From Flavobacterium sp. ZT3R18 (GTDB lineage: Bacteria; Bacteroidota; Bacteroidia; Flavobacteriales; Flavobacteriaceae), in contig NZ_VJZS01000021.1 of NCBI RefSeq assembly GCF_007097385.1, positions 21,890-85,889 on the forward strand: 64,000 nucleotides of DNA, given 5' to 3'. A program made the position numbers and the translations under genes. The notes below the pieces were generated by a model. It saw only the letters and a program-made list of their open reading frames with translations, searched no databases and was not told the origin of the DNA. Below, one piece after another: positions 24,060-33,851 of this stretch (positions are counted from its first letter, which is position 1; each line of letters begins with the position of its first letter).

Positions 24060-26693
24060 TTACTTCAAACTCACTAAACTCTGCTCAATCGTTACAATTT
24101 TAGAAAGTGCATCGGCTTCTTTTTGTCGTTCGTTTGCCAAAACTTTTTCTGGCGCACCAGCTACAAATTTCTCGTTTGCCAATTTGTTTTGAACCGATTT
24201 TAAGAACCCTTGCGTATATACCAACTCAGCAGTTAGCTTTGCAATTTCAGCTTCCACATCAATATTTCCTGTGATTGGAATAAAATATTCATTCGATTTT
24301 ACTCTAAAGGATAACGCTCCATCTACTTTGTCCGAAACGTATTCTAATGAAGTGATGTTTCCTAATTTGGCTACAACCGAATCAAAATAAGTCGAAACTT
24401 TATCATGGTTCACCACTTTCAATTCAATCGTATCTTTAAACGGAATATTCTTGTCCTTACGAATCGTTCTAATTCCCGAAATCACCTCAATCGTACTTTC
24501 AAAATCGGCAATTAATTGTGCGTTGAAAGGTTTCATTTCTGGCCAAGTAGAAACAATCAATGCTTCCTCAGTAGTTCTTTCAGCCAATATTTGCCAAATT
24601 TCCTCTGTCAAAAATGGCATAAAAGGATGCAATAATTTCATATTGTTTTCTAACATTTCTATCGCTTTCGCAAAAGTTACGCTGTCAATGGGCTGTTGAT
24701 ACGCCGGTTTGATCATCTCGAGAAACCAAGAACAGAAATCGTCCCAAACCAATTTGTAAATCCCCATTAAAGCATCGGAGATTCTGTATTTTTCAAAATT
24801 ATCTTCAATTTCCAAAAGTGTTTGTTGCAATTTAGCTTCATACCATTCAATAGCCACTTTAGAAGACTCCGGCTGTGGAATAGCATCCGATACCTCCCAT
24901 CCTTTGATCAATTTGAAGGCATTCCATATTTTATTCGAAAATGCTTTTCCTTGATTGCACAATTCTTCGTCAAACATAATGTCATTTCCCGCAGACGCAC
25001 TCAAAAGCAATCCTACACGAACTCCATCGGCACCAAATTTTTCAATTAATTCTAATGGCTCTGGTGAATTTCCCAAAGATTTAGACATTTTACGACGTTG
25101 TTTATCACGAACCAATCCGGTTAAATACACATTCGTAAAAGGTTTTTTACCTGTATATTCGTAACCTGCTATAATCATTCTCGCCACCCAGAAAAACAAA
25201 ATATCCGGACCCGTTACTAAATCATTGGTTGGATAATAGTATTTAAAATCTTCACTTTCTGGATCCATAATTCCCCCAAAAACCGACATTGGCCACAGCC
25301 AAGAAGAAAACCAAGTATCTAGAGCATCTACATCTTGACGAAGATCAGAAGTCAAAAGTGAAGGATTAGAAGTTTTAGCTTGAGCTAATTTTAATGCTTC
25401 GTCTATATTTTCAGCAACCACGAAATCTTCTTTTCCGTCTCCGTAGAAATAAGCTGGAATTTGTTGTCCCCACCACAATTGACGAGAAATATTCCAATCA
25501 CGAATATTATTTAACCAATGTGCATACGTATTATTAAAACGAGCGGGATGTAATTTCACATCGCCATCAACCAATACGGATTGTATCGCTGGTTTTACTA
25601 AATCTTCCATTTTCAAGAACCATTGGTCAGACAAACGGGGTTCAATCACCGCTTTCGTTCTTTCAGAAGTTCCTACTTTATTAAGGTGTGTTTCAGTTTT
25701 TGCCAAAGCACCGCTATTTTCTAATTCTTGAGTAATCTCAGCACGAGCCACAAAACGGTCTTTACCTTGATAATGCAATCCGAAACTATTTAGCGTTGCA
25801 TCTTCATTAAAAATATCAATAATTTCAAGATTGTGCTTCTCCCCTAGCGTTTTATCATTCATGTCGTGGGCTGGAGTTACTTTAAGACAACCAGTTCCAA
25901 ACTCAACATCTACATATTCGTCTTCGATAATCGGAATCACTCTTCCGCAAATAGGCACAATCGCTTTTTTCCCTTTCAAATGAGCAAAACGCTCATCGTT
26001 TGGATTGATACAAATTGCAGTATCTCCAAAAATAGTTTCCGGACGCGTAGTGGCTACAGTCAAGAAATCTTCGCTTCCTTCGATTTTATATTTTAGGAAA
26101 TACAATTTTCCTTGTTGTTCTTCATAAATTACTTCTTCGTCAGACAAAGTCGTTTTGGCTTCAGGATCCCAGTTTACCATTCGGTAACCTCTATAAATCA
26201 AACCTTTGTTATATAAATCCACAAAAGATCGAATTACAGATGCCGACATATCTGGGTCCATCGTAAACTTGGTACGTTCCCAATCACAAGAACAACCCAA
26301 TTGTTTCAATTGATCGAGAATAACTCCACCATATTTATCCGTCCATTCCCAAGCGTGTTTTAGAAACTCTTCACGCGCTAAGTCATTTTTATTGATTCCT
26401 TCGGCTTTCAATTTGGCTACTACTTTAGCCTCAGTGGCTATAGATGCGTGATCCGTACCCGGTACCCAACAAGCGTTGAAACCTTTCAAACGTGCTCTTC
26501 GAATCAAAACATCTTGAATCGTATTGTTAAGCATGTGCCCCATGTGCAAGACTCCAGTCACATTGGGAGGAGGAATTACAATGGAATAAGGCGTTCTATG
26601 ATCTGGCTCCGAATGAAAATAATTATTTTTCATCCAATAGTCATACCATTTATTCTCGATAGTTTTAGCGTCAAATTGTGCGGGAATTGTCAT
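24060..26693 (-). CDS. valS: Valyl-tRNA synthetase
   Basis: A class I aminoacyl-tRNA synthetase that charges tRNA-Val. The 877 residues match the family length. The HIGH-type motif is HMGH (50-53, in PPPNVTGVLHMGHML) and KMSKS is at 535-539 (RRKMSKSLGN). The editing domain (TTRPETIFGDTA, GTGCLKVTPAHD) and the C-terminal coiled-coil arm (FLKSVQNKLANEKFVAGAPEKV) are present. It is a lone gene, with TACTTTTG on the minus strand at 26757-26764 as a likely -7 promoter element. A divergent DUF1573 gene begins 160 bases away. Confidence 0.98.
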   Translation of the reverse strand: MTIPAQFDAKTIENKWYDYWMKNNYFHSEPDHRTPYSIVIPPPNVTGVLHMGHMLNNTIQDVLIRRARLKGFNACWVPGTDHASIATEAKVVAKLKAEGINKNDLAREEFLKHAWEWTDKYGGVILDQLKQLGCSCDWERTKFTMDPDMSASVIRSFVDLYNKGLIYRGYRMVNWDPEAKTTLSDEEVIYEEQQGKLYFLKYKIEGSEDFLTVATTRPETIFGDTAICINPNDERFAHLKGKKAIVPICGRVIPIIEDEYVDVEFGTGCLKVTPAHDMNDKTLGEKHNLEIIDIFNEDATLNSFGLHYQGKDRFVARAEITQELENSGALAKTETHLNKVGTSERTKAVIEPRLSDQWFLKMEDLVKPAIQSVLVDGDVKLHPARFNNTYAHWLNNIRDWNISRQLWWGQQIPAYFYGDGKEDFVVAENIDEALKLAQAKTSNPSLLTSDLRQDVDALDTWFSSWLWPMSVFGGIMDPESEDFKYYYPTNDLVTGPDILFFWVARMIIAGYEYTGKKPFTNVYLTGLVRDKQRRKMSKSLGNSPEPLELIEKFGADGVRVGLLLSASAGNDIMFDEELCNQGKAFSNKIWNAFKLIKGWEVSDAIPQPESSKVAIEWYEAKLQQTLLEIEDNFEKYRISDALMGIYKLVWDDFCSWFLEMIKPAYQQPIDSVTFAKAIEMLENNMKLLHPFMPFLTEEIWQILAERTTEEALIVSTWPEMKPFNAQLIADFESTIEVISGIRTIRKDKNIPFKDTIELKVVNHDKVSTYFDSVVAKLGNITSLEYVSDKVDGALSFRVKSNEYFIPITGNIDVEAEIAKLTAELVYTQGFLKSVQNKLANEKFVAGAPEKVLANERQKEADALSKIVTIEQSLVSLK

Positions 26694-26756
26694 AAAAAAG
26701 TAACTGTTAAAACCAAAATTGTACTTTGGTTTGATTTTTGCTATTCATATAAAGGA

Positions 26757-26764
26757 CAAAAGTA
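26757..26764 (-). promoter_or_regulatory. -7 promoter element of valS
   Basis: The minus strand reads TACTTTTG, an exact TAnnTTTG match, 64 bases before the valS start. No TTG at the normal distance was found, so the call rests on the -7 box alone. Confidence 0.45.
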
Positions 26765-26800
26765 AATAATTAAGCACAGTATAAAAAGAGAAATAAAAAA

Positions 26801-26830
26801 TTGTGCATTAATTAAAAGATACTACTTTTA
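26801..26830 (+). promoter_or_regulatory. Promoter of the DUF1573 gene
   Basis: TTG at 26801-26803, a 19-bp spacer and TACTTTTA at 26823-26830 match the flavobacterial consensus at all but the last base. It points away from valS. Confidence 0.5.
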
Positions 26831-26853
26831 CTATCCTACTAAAAAACAAGAAA

Positions 26854-27243
26854 ATGAAAAAAATTGCAACTTTAATCGTAATGCTGTTTGCTAGCAGTAT
26901 TGGCTTTGCTCAAAGTGGCTCAAAAATTGAATTTAATCAAGCCGAGAACACTATAGATTACGGAAAAATATACAAACAAAGTGACAATGGGATTCGGGAA
27001 TTTACATTTACCAATACCGGAAACGCTCCATTGACCATTATCGCGATTCAATCTACAGCCAGTTGTACGATAACTTACAAACCGAGTCAACCTATTTTAC
27101 CCGGAAAATCAGATAGAATTGAAATAAAATACAATATGGTTCCTGGTCCCATACGAAAAACTATAACTGTAGAAACGAATGCAGTAAACTATGAAGAAGG
27201 GCGAGTGCCATTAAAAATTAAGGGAGAAGTAATTTCTAACTAA
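26854..27243 (+). CDS. DUF1573 periplasmic protein
   Basis: A 129-residue protein with a signal peptide (IGFAQ|S near residue 20) and one DUF1573 domain: IDYGKIYKQSDNGIREFTFTNTGNAPLTI, then a conserved Cys (ASCTITY) and PGKSDRIEIKYN. These immunoglobulin-like domains are common, poorly understood exported proteins of Bacteroidota. It is a single-gene unit with its own promoter and a terminator just after it. No specific role can be given. Confidence 0.88.
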   Translation: MKKIATLIVMLFASSIGFAQSGSKIEFNQAENTIDYGKIYKQSDNGIREFTFTNTGNAPLTIIAIQSTASCTITYKPSQPILPGKSDRIEIKYNMVPGPIRKTITVETNAVNYEEGRVPLKIKGEVISN

Positions 27244-27253
27244 AAATAAATTC

Positions 27254-27299
27254 TAAAAAGCCGCTAATTGATAAATTCAAAATAGTGGCTTTTTTATAA
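27254..27299. terminator. Terminator between the DUF1573 and aspartic protease genes
   Basis: AAAAAGCCGCTA and TAGTGGCTTTTTT pair with one G-T pair around an AT-rich loop. The genes converge here, and the right arm overlaps the end of the protease gene, so it may serve both. Confidence 0.75.
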
Positions 27300-28625
27300 A
27301 ACATCCAATAGTTGAAACCTAAACTTCATTACTTGACTATTTCTTTCTATTTCTAAATCAATCCATTTCTCCTCTTCGGATCTAAACATATCATTTATTC
27401 TTTGCAAAGAATAACTATAAACAGCAGATTTATTAATCGATATAATAACATCTCCGACTTTTAAACCACAAAGGTCTGCAGGAGAATTTTTCCTAACATT
27501 CGCAATCTCGTAAATAGGTTTTAAATTGAATTTATATTTAAAGTTGTTCGTGACTTTTTCGCCTCTCGCATCAAAAGTATCGCCTCTAGAAATAGGAATT
27601 GTTTCTAATTTTACCGTTTCCTGCACCCATTGCAACCCATGATGCTGTATCTCTATCCCACTTTTATTGTACGTGAAAGGCTCATTAAAATCGGAATTTT
27701 TTCTTAAATACAACTTTTCATTTTTATAATCAAAAACAACCAAAAATCGTTTTAAAAGTCCACCTCCTATCGATCCAAGTCGATTTTCAACCATGCGAAC
27801 ACTTTTTATGGAACTAGCGTCTGGAAAAGCAACAATAGGATTACTAAATGAAAATTTATCAAATGAAAATTCAGAAACCCTTGCTCTTTTCCCTTCGATG
27901 TCCCCGCTAAAACCTTTTCCTAAAAAATCTTCAAAATTTCTAGAAGGAACTTTTATATCATCTGATAAATCTTGAAAAAGCCAAATAGAATCGCTATTTC
28001 CGTTATCAATTAACAACTTTATTGATACATTTTTTTGATCTATCAACACATTTCCCAACAAATAAGGCTTGTGCTTTTCAACAGTAATAGAGACTTCCTC
28101 ATATCTTTTGCGTAATTTATTACTATTTACTTCATTATTCTTAGAAACCGTCAGCTTCTTTTTCGCATAGTTAATACTCACTAAATTATCCTTAAAAAAA
28201 TGGTAACCGATAATCCCATTCACAGGGATTCCTATTTGAGACGACAAATTAAAACTCTCATCAAGAATAACATAAATAAGCTGATTCATAGATTTCAAAC
28301 CGTCAATTTCAAGAATATTATTGGTTGTTTTTAGTCCTTCTATAGATTCTTTGCTTCCCAAACCTCTTAAATTTATTTTCTCGGAATTATAAAATTTGAC
28401 TTCTGGATTATCTTCTAAACTAAAAAGAATAATTTCCTCAACACCAGTATCGAGCAAAAAATTCAGTTCTACTCCATTGACTTTTATAGGAATAAAAACC
28501 AAATTATTAATTACTTTAATAGAGACACTTACTTTATCTACATTTTTATCAAATACAAACTCATCCTGTGCAAAAACAGGCGTAATTATTATTAAAAACA
28601 GTACTATGTGTCCGATTTTTTTCAT
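27294..28625 (-). CDS. Secreted retropepsin-like aspartic protease with PDZ domain
   Basis: The 443-residue product has a signal peptide (TPVFAQ|D, about residue 20). Two aspartyl-protease-like halves follow, the first with NFLLDTGVEEI (Asp-Thr-Gly, near residue 58) and the second with the weaker LLIDNGNSDSIWLF (Asp-Asn-Gly). Residues about 365-440 form a PDZ domain (NVRKNSPADLCGLKVGDVIISIN). This layout is common in Bacteroidota as a periplasmic clan AA protease. The DNG in place of DTG could lower activity. It is a single gene between convergent and divergent neighbours; substrate unknown. Confidence 0.85.
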   Translation of the reverse strand: MKKIGHIVLFLIIITPVFAQDEFVFDKNVDKVSVSIKVINNLVFIPIKVNGVELNFLLDTGVEEIILFSLEDNPEVKFYNSEKINLRGLGSKESIEGLKTTNNILEIDGLKSMNQLIYVILDESFNLSSQIGIPVNGIIGYHFFKDNLVSINYAKKKLTVSKNNEVNSNKLRKRYEEVSITVEKHKPYLLGNVLIDQKNVSIKLLIDNGNSDSIWLFQDLSDDIKVPSRNFEDFLGKGFSGDIEGKRARVSEFSFDKFSFSNPIVAFPDASSIKSVRMVENRLGSIGGGLLKRFLVVFDYKNEKLYLRKNSDFNEPFTYNKSGIEIQHHGLQWVQETVKLETIPISRGDTFDARGEKVTNNFKYKFNLKPIYEIANVRKNSPADLCGLKVGDVIISINKSAVYSYSLQRINDMFRSEEEKWIDLEIERNSQVMKFRFQLLDVL

Positions 28626-28738
28626 ATAAATTCGTTTCTATAAATTTAATCATTTATGCAATAAAAACAACAAAATAGGCATGATGTTTACAGTAAATTT
28701 GGAAAATAAATTGCAAATTTGCATTTCAATTTAAAAAT

Positions 28739-29956
28739 ATGCCAAAAATATCACATAAAGGTGCGTTAATGCCTGAATCTCCGATTCGTAAGCTTACCCC
28801 TTTTTCGGAATCGGCTAAGAAAAAAGGCCTTAAAGTGTACCATTTAAATATTGGTCAACCCGATATAAGAACACCAGAAGTCGCCATAAATGCCGTTAAA
28901 AACATTCAACTCGACATCTTAGAATACAGTCATTCAGCCGGTTTTGAAAGCTATAGAACTAAACTTTCCCAATATTATAAACATCAAAATGTTGATGTAA
29001 ATATTGAAGACATCATCATAACTACCGGTGGATCTGAAGCCTTGCTTTTTGCCTTAGGAACCACTATGGATCAAGGCGACGAACTGATTGTTCACGAACC
29101 TTTTTATGCCAATTACAATGCTTTTTCGATTGCTTCTGGCGTTACTGTAGTTCCTGTAATTTCAACCATAGAAACAGGTTTTGCATTACCTAGTATAGAC
29201 GCTTTTGAAAAAATGATTACCCCAAAAACAAAAGCAATTCTGATTTGCAATCCCGGAAATCCTACGGGATATATGTATTCTCAAGAGGAAATTATGCGAT
29301 TGGCCGCTTTGGTCAAAAAACATGATTTATTTTTGATCTCAGACGAAGTATATCGTGAATTTGCTTATGACGGAGACGTACATTATTCCGTGATGAACAT
29401 CAAAGGAATAGAAGAGCATGCCATTATGATTGATTCGGTTTCTAAACGTTTCAGCATGTGTGGTGCTAGGATAGGATGTATGGTTTCTAAAAACAAGGAA
29501 GTTATGTCAACTGCAATGAAATTTGCACAATCCCGATTAAGTCCTCCTACGATTGAACAAATTGCAAGCGAAGCGGCTCTTGACACTCCAAAAAGTTATT
29601 TTGACGAAGTTATTACCGAGTACAAAGAAAGACGAGACACTTTAATTCGGGAACTACATAAAATCGAAGGCGTAATTGTAACGAAACCCAAAGGTGCTTT
29701 TTATTGCATTGTACAACTTCCTATTGACAATGCCGATGATTTTGCCCAATGGTTGTTAGAAAAATACGAATTGAACGGCGAAACAGTTATGGTAGCACCA
29801 GCAGCAGGATTTTACTCTACTCCAGGAGTAGGACTCAACCAAGTTCGAATTGCTTATGTATTAAAAAAAGAAGACTTGATTAGTGCAGTTCATATCTTAA
29901 AAGAAGGACTGCGTCTGTATAATTCAAATAAAAAAAACACTTTATTTTGCACCTAA
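28739..29956 (+). CDS. Class I/II PLP-dependent aminotransferase
   Basis: A fold-type I aminotransferase of 405 residues. NPGNPTGYMYS binds the cofactor phosphate region, SDEVYREFAYDG holds the PLP-pairing Asp and Tyr, and SVSKRFSMCGARIG contains the Schiff-base Lys236. Sequence style fits the aspartate/aromatic aminotransferase subgroup widespread in Bacteroidota (often annotated AspC-like). It moves amino groups between an amino acid and 2-oxoglutarate; the exact donor is not determinable here. It stands alone, ending in a strong terminator. Confidence 0.93.
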   Translation: MPKISHKGALMPESPIRKLTPFSESAKKKGLKVYHLNIGQPDIRTPEVAINAVKNIQLDILEYSHSAGFESYRTKLSQYYKHQNVDVNIEDIIITTGGSEALLFALGTTMDQGDELIVHEPFYANYNAFSIASGVTVVPVISTIETGFALPSIDAFEKMITPKTKAILICNPGNPTGYMYSQEEIMRLAALVKKHDLFLISDEVYREFAYDGDVHYSVMNIKGIEEHAIMIDSVSKRFSMCGARIGCMVSKNKEVMSTAMKFAQSRLSPPTIEQIASEAALDTPKSYFDEVITEYKERRDTLIRELHKIEGVIVTKPKGAFYCIVQLPIDNADDFAQWLLEKYELNGETVMVAPAAGFYSTPGVGLNQVRIAYVLKKEDLISAVHILKEGLRLYNSNKKNTLFCT

Positions 29957-29994
29957 AAAATAATTAGCGCATCTTTATACATTAGAAAAACAAA

Positions 29995-30032
29995 AAAAGG
30001 CAATACCACTAAAAATGATATTGCCTTTTTAC
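29995..30032 (+). terminator. Terminator after the aminotransferase
   Basis: AAAAAGGCAATA and TATTGCCTTTTT make a 12-bp stem around CCACTAAAAATGA, followed by AC and more T. Confidence 0.88.
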
Positions 30033-30165
30033 TTTTTATATAAATACAAACAATCCGAAGATAAATTTTAGATATAATTAAAAGCAGAAACGATAGAAAA
30101 TGTTTGCTTTTTATTAATTATCTTTACCCCTTAAAAATAGACACCCATAAAAATAGTAGCTTTTA

Positions 30166-30837
30166 ATGATAAATAACGAAGAATTTCAAGACGAAATAGG
30201 AGACAATCATATCAGTACAAATGCTAAAAATCCAGTAAGAGAGGATGCTTTTAGTATTACAGATGAAGAAAAAATTGAAAAAATAAAAAAAGACGTCGAA
30301 AATATTCTACTAACCCTTGGAATGGATTTGACAGACGATAGCATGAAAGGAACGCCCAATCGTGTGGCTAAAATGTTTGTAAAAGAATTATTTGGCGGAT
30401 TGAATCCTGACAAAAAACCAAAAGCCTCCACTTTTGAGAATAATTACAAATACGGAGAAATGTTAGTTGAAAAAAACATTACACTCTACTCTACCTGCGA
30501 ACACCATTTATTACCTATCATCGGAAGAGCACATGTTGCTTATATTTCGAGCGGAAGAGTTATTGGTCTTTCAAAAATGAACCGTATCGTAGATCATTAT
30601 GCCAAAAGACCTCAAGTACAAGAGCGCTTAACGATGCAAATCGTTCAAGAGCTTCAACAAGCTTTAGGCACCGAAGACGTAGCTTGTGTAATTGATGCCA
30701 AACACCTTTGCGTGAATTCTAGAGGAATCAAAGATATCGAAAGCAGTACTGTAACTTCTGAATTTGGCGGAAAATTCAAAGACGCTCAAACTAAAAGAGA
30801 GTTTTTAGACTACATTAAATTAGATACTCAATTTTAA
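30166..30837 (+). CDS. folE: GTP cyclohydrolase I
   Basis: Converts GTP to 7,8-dihydroneopterin triphosphate, the first step of tetrahydrofolate synthesis. The 223 residues include TPNRVAKMFVKELFGGL, the zinc/active-site segment TLYSTCEHHLLPIIGRAHVAYI, GLSKMNRIVDHYAKRPQVQERLT, and VIDAKHLCVNSRGIKD with the second zinc Cys. The first 50 residues are a charged extension, common in bacterial FolE. It is followed by cysS after a 143-base gap holding an inverted repeat. Confidence 0.97.
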   Translation: MINNEEFQDEIGDNHISTNAKNPVREDAFSITDEEKIEKIKKDVENILLTLGMDLTDDSMKGTPNRVAKMFVKELFGGLNPDKKPKASTFENNYKYGEMLVEKNITLYSTCEHHLLPIIGRAHVAYISSGRVIGLSKMNRIVDHYAKRPQVQERLTMQIVQELQQALGTEDVACVIDAKHLCVNSRGIKDIESSTVTSEFGGKFKDAQTKREFLDYIKLDTQF

Positions 30838-30869
30838 TTTGACTTAAAACGTCAATTTTAAAACATTTT

Positions 30870-30924
30870 ACCATTAAGAAGTTAAGCAACAGTACGACTT
30901 AAAATTCTTAATTCCTTAGTGGTT
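30870..30924. repeat. Imperfect inverted repeat between folE and cysS
   Basis: ACCATTAAGAAGTTAAG and CTTAATTCCTTAGTGGTT are imperfect complements about 20 bases apart. A T run follows, so it could act as a folE terminator. Its sequence style resembles dispersed flavobacterial intergenic palindromes. Confidence 0.6.
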
Positions 30925-30980
30925 ATTTTTTATATAAAATTTACAATTACCTAATTGTCACATTACCTAATCTCACAAAA

Positions 30981-32456
30981 ATGCCATTATACAAGACACA
31001 AACCTTAAAAATATACAATTCTCTTTCGGGAGAAAAAGAAACATTTACGCCTATTAACGAAGGAAATGTGGGGATGTATGTATGTGGACCAACGGTTTAC
31101 AGCAATGTACATCTAGGAAACGTGAGAACTTTTATGTCTTTTGATGTAATTTTTAGATACTTATTGCATTTAGACTATAAAGTGCGTTATGTTCGAAATA
31201 TTACGGATGTAGGTCATATTGTGGACGATGTGGATGAAGGGGAAGATAAAATTGCCAAAAAAGCCCGTTTAGAGCAACTGGAACCTATGGAAGTAGTACA
31301 ACGCTATACCGTAGATTTTCATGATATTCTGAATGCTTTCAACTTTTTGCCACCAAGTATCGAACCTACTGCAACAGGACATATTATTGAGCAAATTGAA
31401 ATCATAAAAACCATCATTGATAAGGGAATTGGTTACGAAGCCAATGGATCGGTTTATTTTGACGTGGTAAAATTCAACGAAACCAATCATTATGGAGTAT
31501 TAAGCGGTCGCAATATCGAAGACATGTTGACCAATACCCGCGATCTTGACGGACAATCGGACAAAAGGAATCCACAGGATTTTGCGCTTTGGAAAAAAGC
31601 CGAGCCACAACACATCATGCGTTGGCCTTCGCCTTGGAGCGATGGCTTTCCGGGTTGGCACCTAGAATGTACCGCGATGAGCACTAAATATTTGGGTAAT
31701 CATTTTGATATTCACGGAGGTGGAATGGATCTAAAATTCCCGCATCATGAATGTGAAATTGCACAAAACGAAGCTTGTACTGGACACACTCCGGTAAATT
31801 ACTGGATGCATGCCAATATGCTGACTTTGAATGGTAAAAAAATGGCAAAATCTACCGGAAATAATATTTTACCGGGAGAGATTTTGACGGGAGACAATGC
31901 TTTTTTAAGCAAAGCTTTCTCGGCATCGGTAGCACGATTTTTCATGTTACAAGCGCATTACAGAAGCATTCTTGATTTCTCTGATGAAGCTATTGTAGCT
32001 GCCGAAAAAGGATACAAAAGACTAATGGAAGCGATGGAATCTCTAAAAGGGATTTCTGAAAGCTCAACCAGTTCCATAGATATTTCCAGTTGGAAACAAT
32101 TGTGTTATGATGCTATGAATGACGATTTCAATACGCCAATTCTTATCGCACAATTATTTGAAGGAGTTCGTTTTGTCAACTTATTAAAAGACGAGAAAGA
32201 AACTTTAAACACAACCGACTTACAATTGTTTACAAAAACAATGCAGGCTTTTGTATTTGATGTTTTGGGATTGGAAGAAGAAAAAACAAACGGTAATACG
32301 GATAAATTAGAAGGCGTGGTTCATATGCTTATCGGCATGCGTAAACAAGCCAGAGACAATAAAGATTTTGCATTGTCGGATCAAATTCGGGATCAATTGA
32401 TTGCTTTGGGTATTCAATTGAAAGACGGAAAAGAAGGGACTACATTTAGTATATAA
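30981..32456 (+). CDS. cysS: Cysteinyl-tRNA synthetase
   Basis: Charges tRNA-Cys. The 491 residues are full length for a class I CysRS. CGPTVYSNVHLGN holds the first zinc Cys and the HIGH-type HLGN (44-47). WHLECTAMS and GGGMDLKFPHHECEIAQNEA give the remaining zinc ligands, and KMAKS lies at 287-291. The anticodon-binding end (MRKQARDNKDFALSDQIRDQL) is intact. It is followed after 120 bases by yidD and then lgt, all on the plus strand. Confidence 0.98.
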   Translation: MPLYKTQTLKIYNSLSGEKETFTPINEGNVGMYVCGPTVYSNVHLGNVRTFMSFDVIFRYLLHLDYKVRYVRNITDVGHIVDDVDEGEDKIAKKARLEQLEPMEVVQRYTVDFHDILNAFNFLPPSIEPTATGHIIEQIEIIKTIIDKGIGYEANGSVYFDVVKFNETNHYGVLSGRNIEDMLTNTRDLDGQSDKRNPQDFALWKKAEPQHIMRWPSPWSDGFPGWHLECTAMSTKYLGNHFDIHGGGMDLKFPHHECEIAQNEACTGHTPVNYWMHANMLTLNGKKMAKSTGNNILPGEILTGDNAFLSKAFSASVARFFMLQAHYRSILDFSDEAIVAAEKGYKRLMEAMESLKGISESSTSSIDISSWKQLCYDAMNDDFNTPILIAQLFEGVRFVNLLKDEKETLNTTDLQLFTKTMQAFVFDVLGLEEEKTNGNTDKLEGVVHMLIGMRKQARDNKDFALSDQIRDQLIALGIQLKDGKEGTTFSI

Positions 32457-32480
32457 AAAGATTGCTGAATTTTGATTAAC

Positions 32481-32498
32481 TCCCGATAGCTATCGGGA
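32481..32498. repeat. Dispersed TCCCGATA palindrome, copy 2
   Basis: TCCCGATAGCTATCGGGA is a perfect 18-bp palindrome 24 bases after the cysS stop and could act as a weak transcription stop. Confidence 0.85.
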
Positions 32499-32529
32499 TT
32501 GATTTCTGATTTCACAGCAACCGAAATCA

Positions 32530-32564
32530 AAAATCGTTAATCTTAAATCGTTAATCTTAAATCA
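32530..32564. repeat. 14-bp tandem repeat before yidD
   Basis: The unit ATCGTTAATCTTAA is present twice in tandem with a partial third copy, directly before the yidD start. Confidence 0.7.
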
Positions 32565-32576
32565 AAATTTAAAGCC

Positions 32577-32819
32577 ATGAAATTCCTAACAACTCCTTTC
32601 ATCCTACTCGTTCGGTTTTATCAGGGAGCAATCTCCCCTTTTACCCCTGCAGCTTGCCGGTTTGAGCCCACTTGCTCTAGCTATATGATTCAGGCGTTAC
32701 AAACTCATGGATTGTTTTATGGAGGCTATTTAGGGATAAAAAGGATTTTGAGCTGTCATCCTTGGGGCGGGAAAGGCTATGATCCTATTCCGGAGAAAAA
32801 ATGCAGTCACAATCACTAA
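32577..32819 (+). CDS. yidD: Membrane protein insertion efficiency factor YidD
   Basis: A small (80-residue) membrane-associated protein with the complete family signature: LVRFYQGAISPF, CRFEPTCSSYMIQALQTHG and HPWGGKGYDPIP, with the three conserved Cys. YidD assists YidC-dependent membrane insertion. In many bacteria it lies beside rnpA and yidC; here it lies between cysS and lgt. The tail ends in a His-rich KKCSHNH. Confidence 0.95.
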   Translation: MKFLTTPFILLVRFYQGAISPFTPAACRFEPTCSSYMIQALQTHGLFYGGYLGIKRILSCHPWGGKGYDPIPEKKCSHNH

Positions 32820-32895
32820 AAAAGAAAATTTCTTACCTTTTAGTTAACACAATTAGTCAAATCAAAATAGTATTTTCACAAAAAATAAAATATAA

Positions 32896-33822
32896 ATGAC
32901 ACACGCTTTAAACATTGTTTGGAATCCCTCTGAAGGTATTGATTTAGGTTTTTTCATTATTCGCTTTTACAGTTTGATGTTCGTAATTGCTTTTGGATTG
33001 GGTTGGTACATTATGAAAAATATTTTTGAAAGAGAAAATGTTTCCATCGACAAATTAGACTCTTTGTTTGTTTGGACCGTAGTAGCGACCCTAGTTGGTG
33101 CCCGTTTAGGACATGTTTTCTTTTACGATTGGGAATACTACCGCAACAATCTAGCCGAAATCATTTTACCTTTCCGTTTCAATCCTAAATTTGAATTCAC
33201 AGGGTATCAAGGATTAGCGAGTCATGGAGCAGCTATTTCAATCATCGTTGCGATGTATTTTTTTAGCAAAAATGCACTTCAAAAACCGCTATTATGGATA
33301 CTGGATCGAGTAGTTATTCCGGTTGCCAGTGGTGCTATTTTTGTACGATTGGGTAATTTTTTCAATTCCGAAATTGTAGGTAAAGAAACCACCTCTTCGT
33401 TTGGAATACGTTTTATGAGAGATCAATTTACACCAAGAGAAGCGGTCAATGCAACTCAACTTGCAACACCAAAAGAGGCCTATAATGCTATTGCAACCAA
33501 CCCTCAATATGCCAATTTACTGGAACAAGTTCCTGCCAAACATCCTGCGCAATTGTACGAAGCTGTTTGTTACATTTTTGTTTTTGCCGTATTGTTTTTC
33601 CTGTATTGGAAAACAGAAGCACGCAAAAAATCGGGTTATCTATTTGGTTTATTTTTAGTGCTGCTGTTCTCGGTACGTATGGTTGTAGAATCCGTGAAAG
33701 AAAGCCAAGGCGGCTTTGAAAATGCATTAGGTTTATTATCTACCGGACAGTGGTTGAGTATTCCTTTTATATTTATTGGATTTTATTTTGTCTTTACTGC
33801 GAAGAATGCGAGTGTAAATTAA
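32896..33822 (+). CDS. lgt: Prolipoprotein diacylglyceryl transferase
   Basis: Transfers diacylglycerol to the lipobox Cys of prolipoproteins, an inner-membrane enzyme. The 308 residues contain about seven transmembrane segments. VGARLGHVFFYDWEYY and the Lgt signature IFVRLGNFFNSEIVG, with its essential Arg, Asn and Glu, are present, as is HPAQLYEA. A 35-residue insert (about 173-208) in the periplasmic loop is typical of Bacteroidota Lgt. The window encodes several likely substrates, such as the lipoprotein at 23111 and the amidohydrolase at 45244. Confidence 0.97.
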   Translation: MTHALNIVWNPSEGIDLGFFIIRFYSLMFVIAFGLGWYIMKNIFERENVSIDKLDSLFVWTVVATLVGARLGHVFFYDWEYYRNNLAEIILPFRFNPKFEFTGYQGLASHGAAISIIVAMYFFSKNALQKPLLWILDRVVIPVASGAIFVRLGNFFNSEIVGKETTSSFGIRFMRDQFTPREAVNATQLATPKEAYNAIATNPQYANLLEQVPAKHPAQLYEAVCYIFVFAVLFFLYWKTEARKKSGYLFGLFLVLLFSVRMVVESVKESQGGFENALGLLSTGQWLSIPFIFIGFYFVFTAKNASVN

Positions 33823-33851
33823 GTTAAGTTCATTACAATATAAAAATAGCT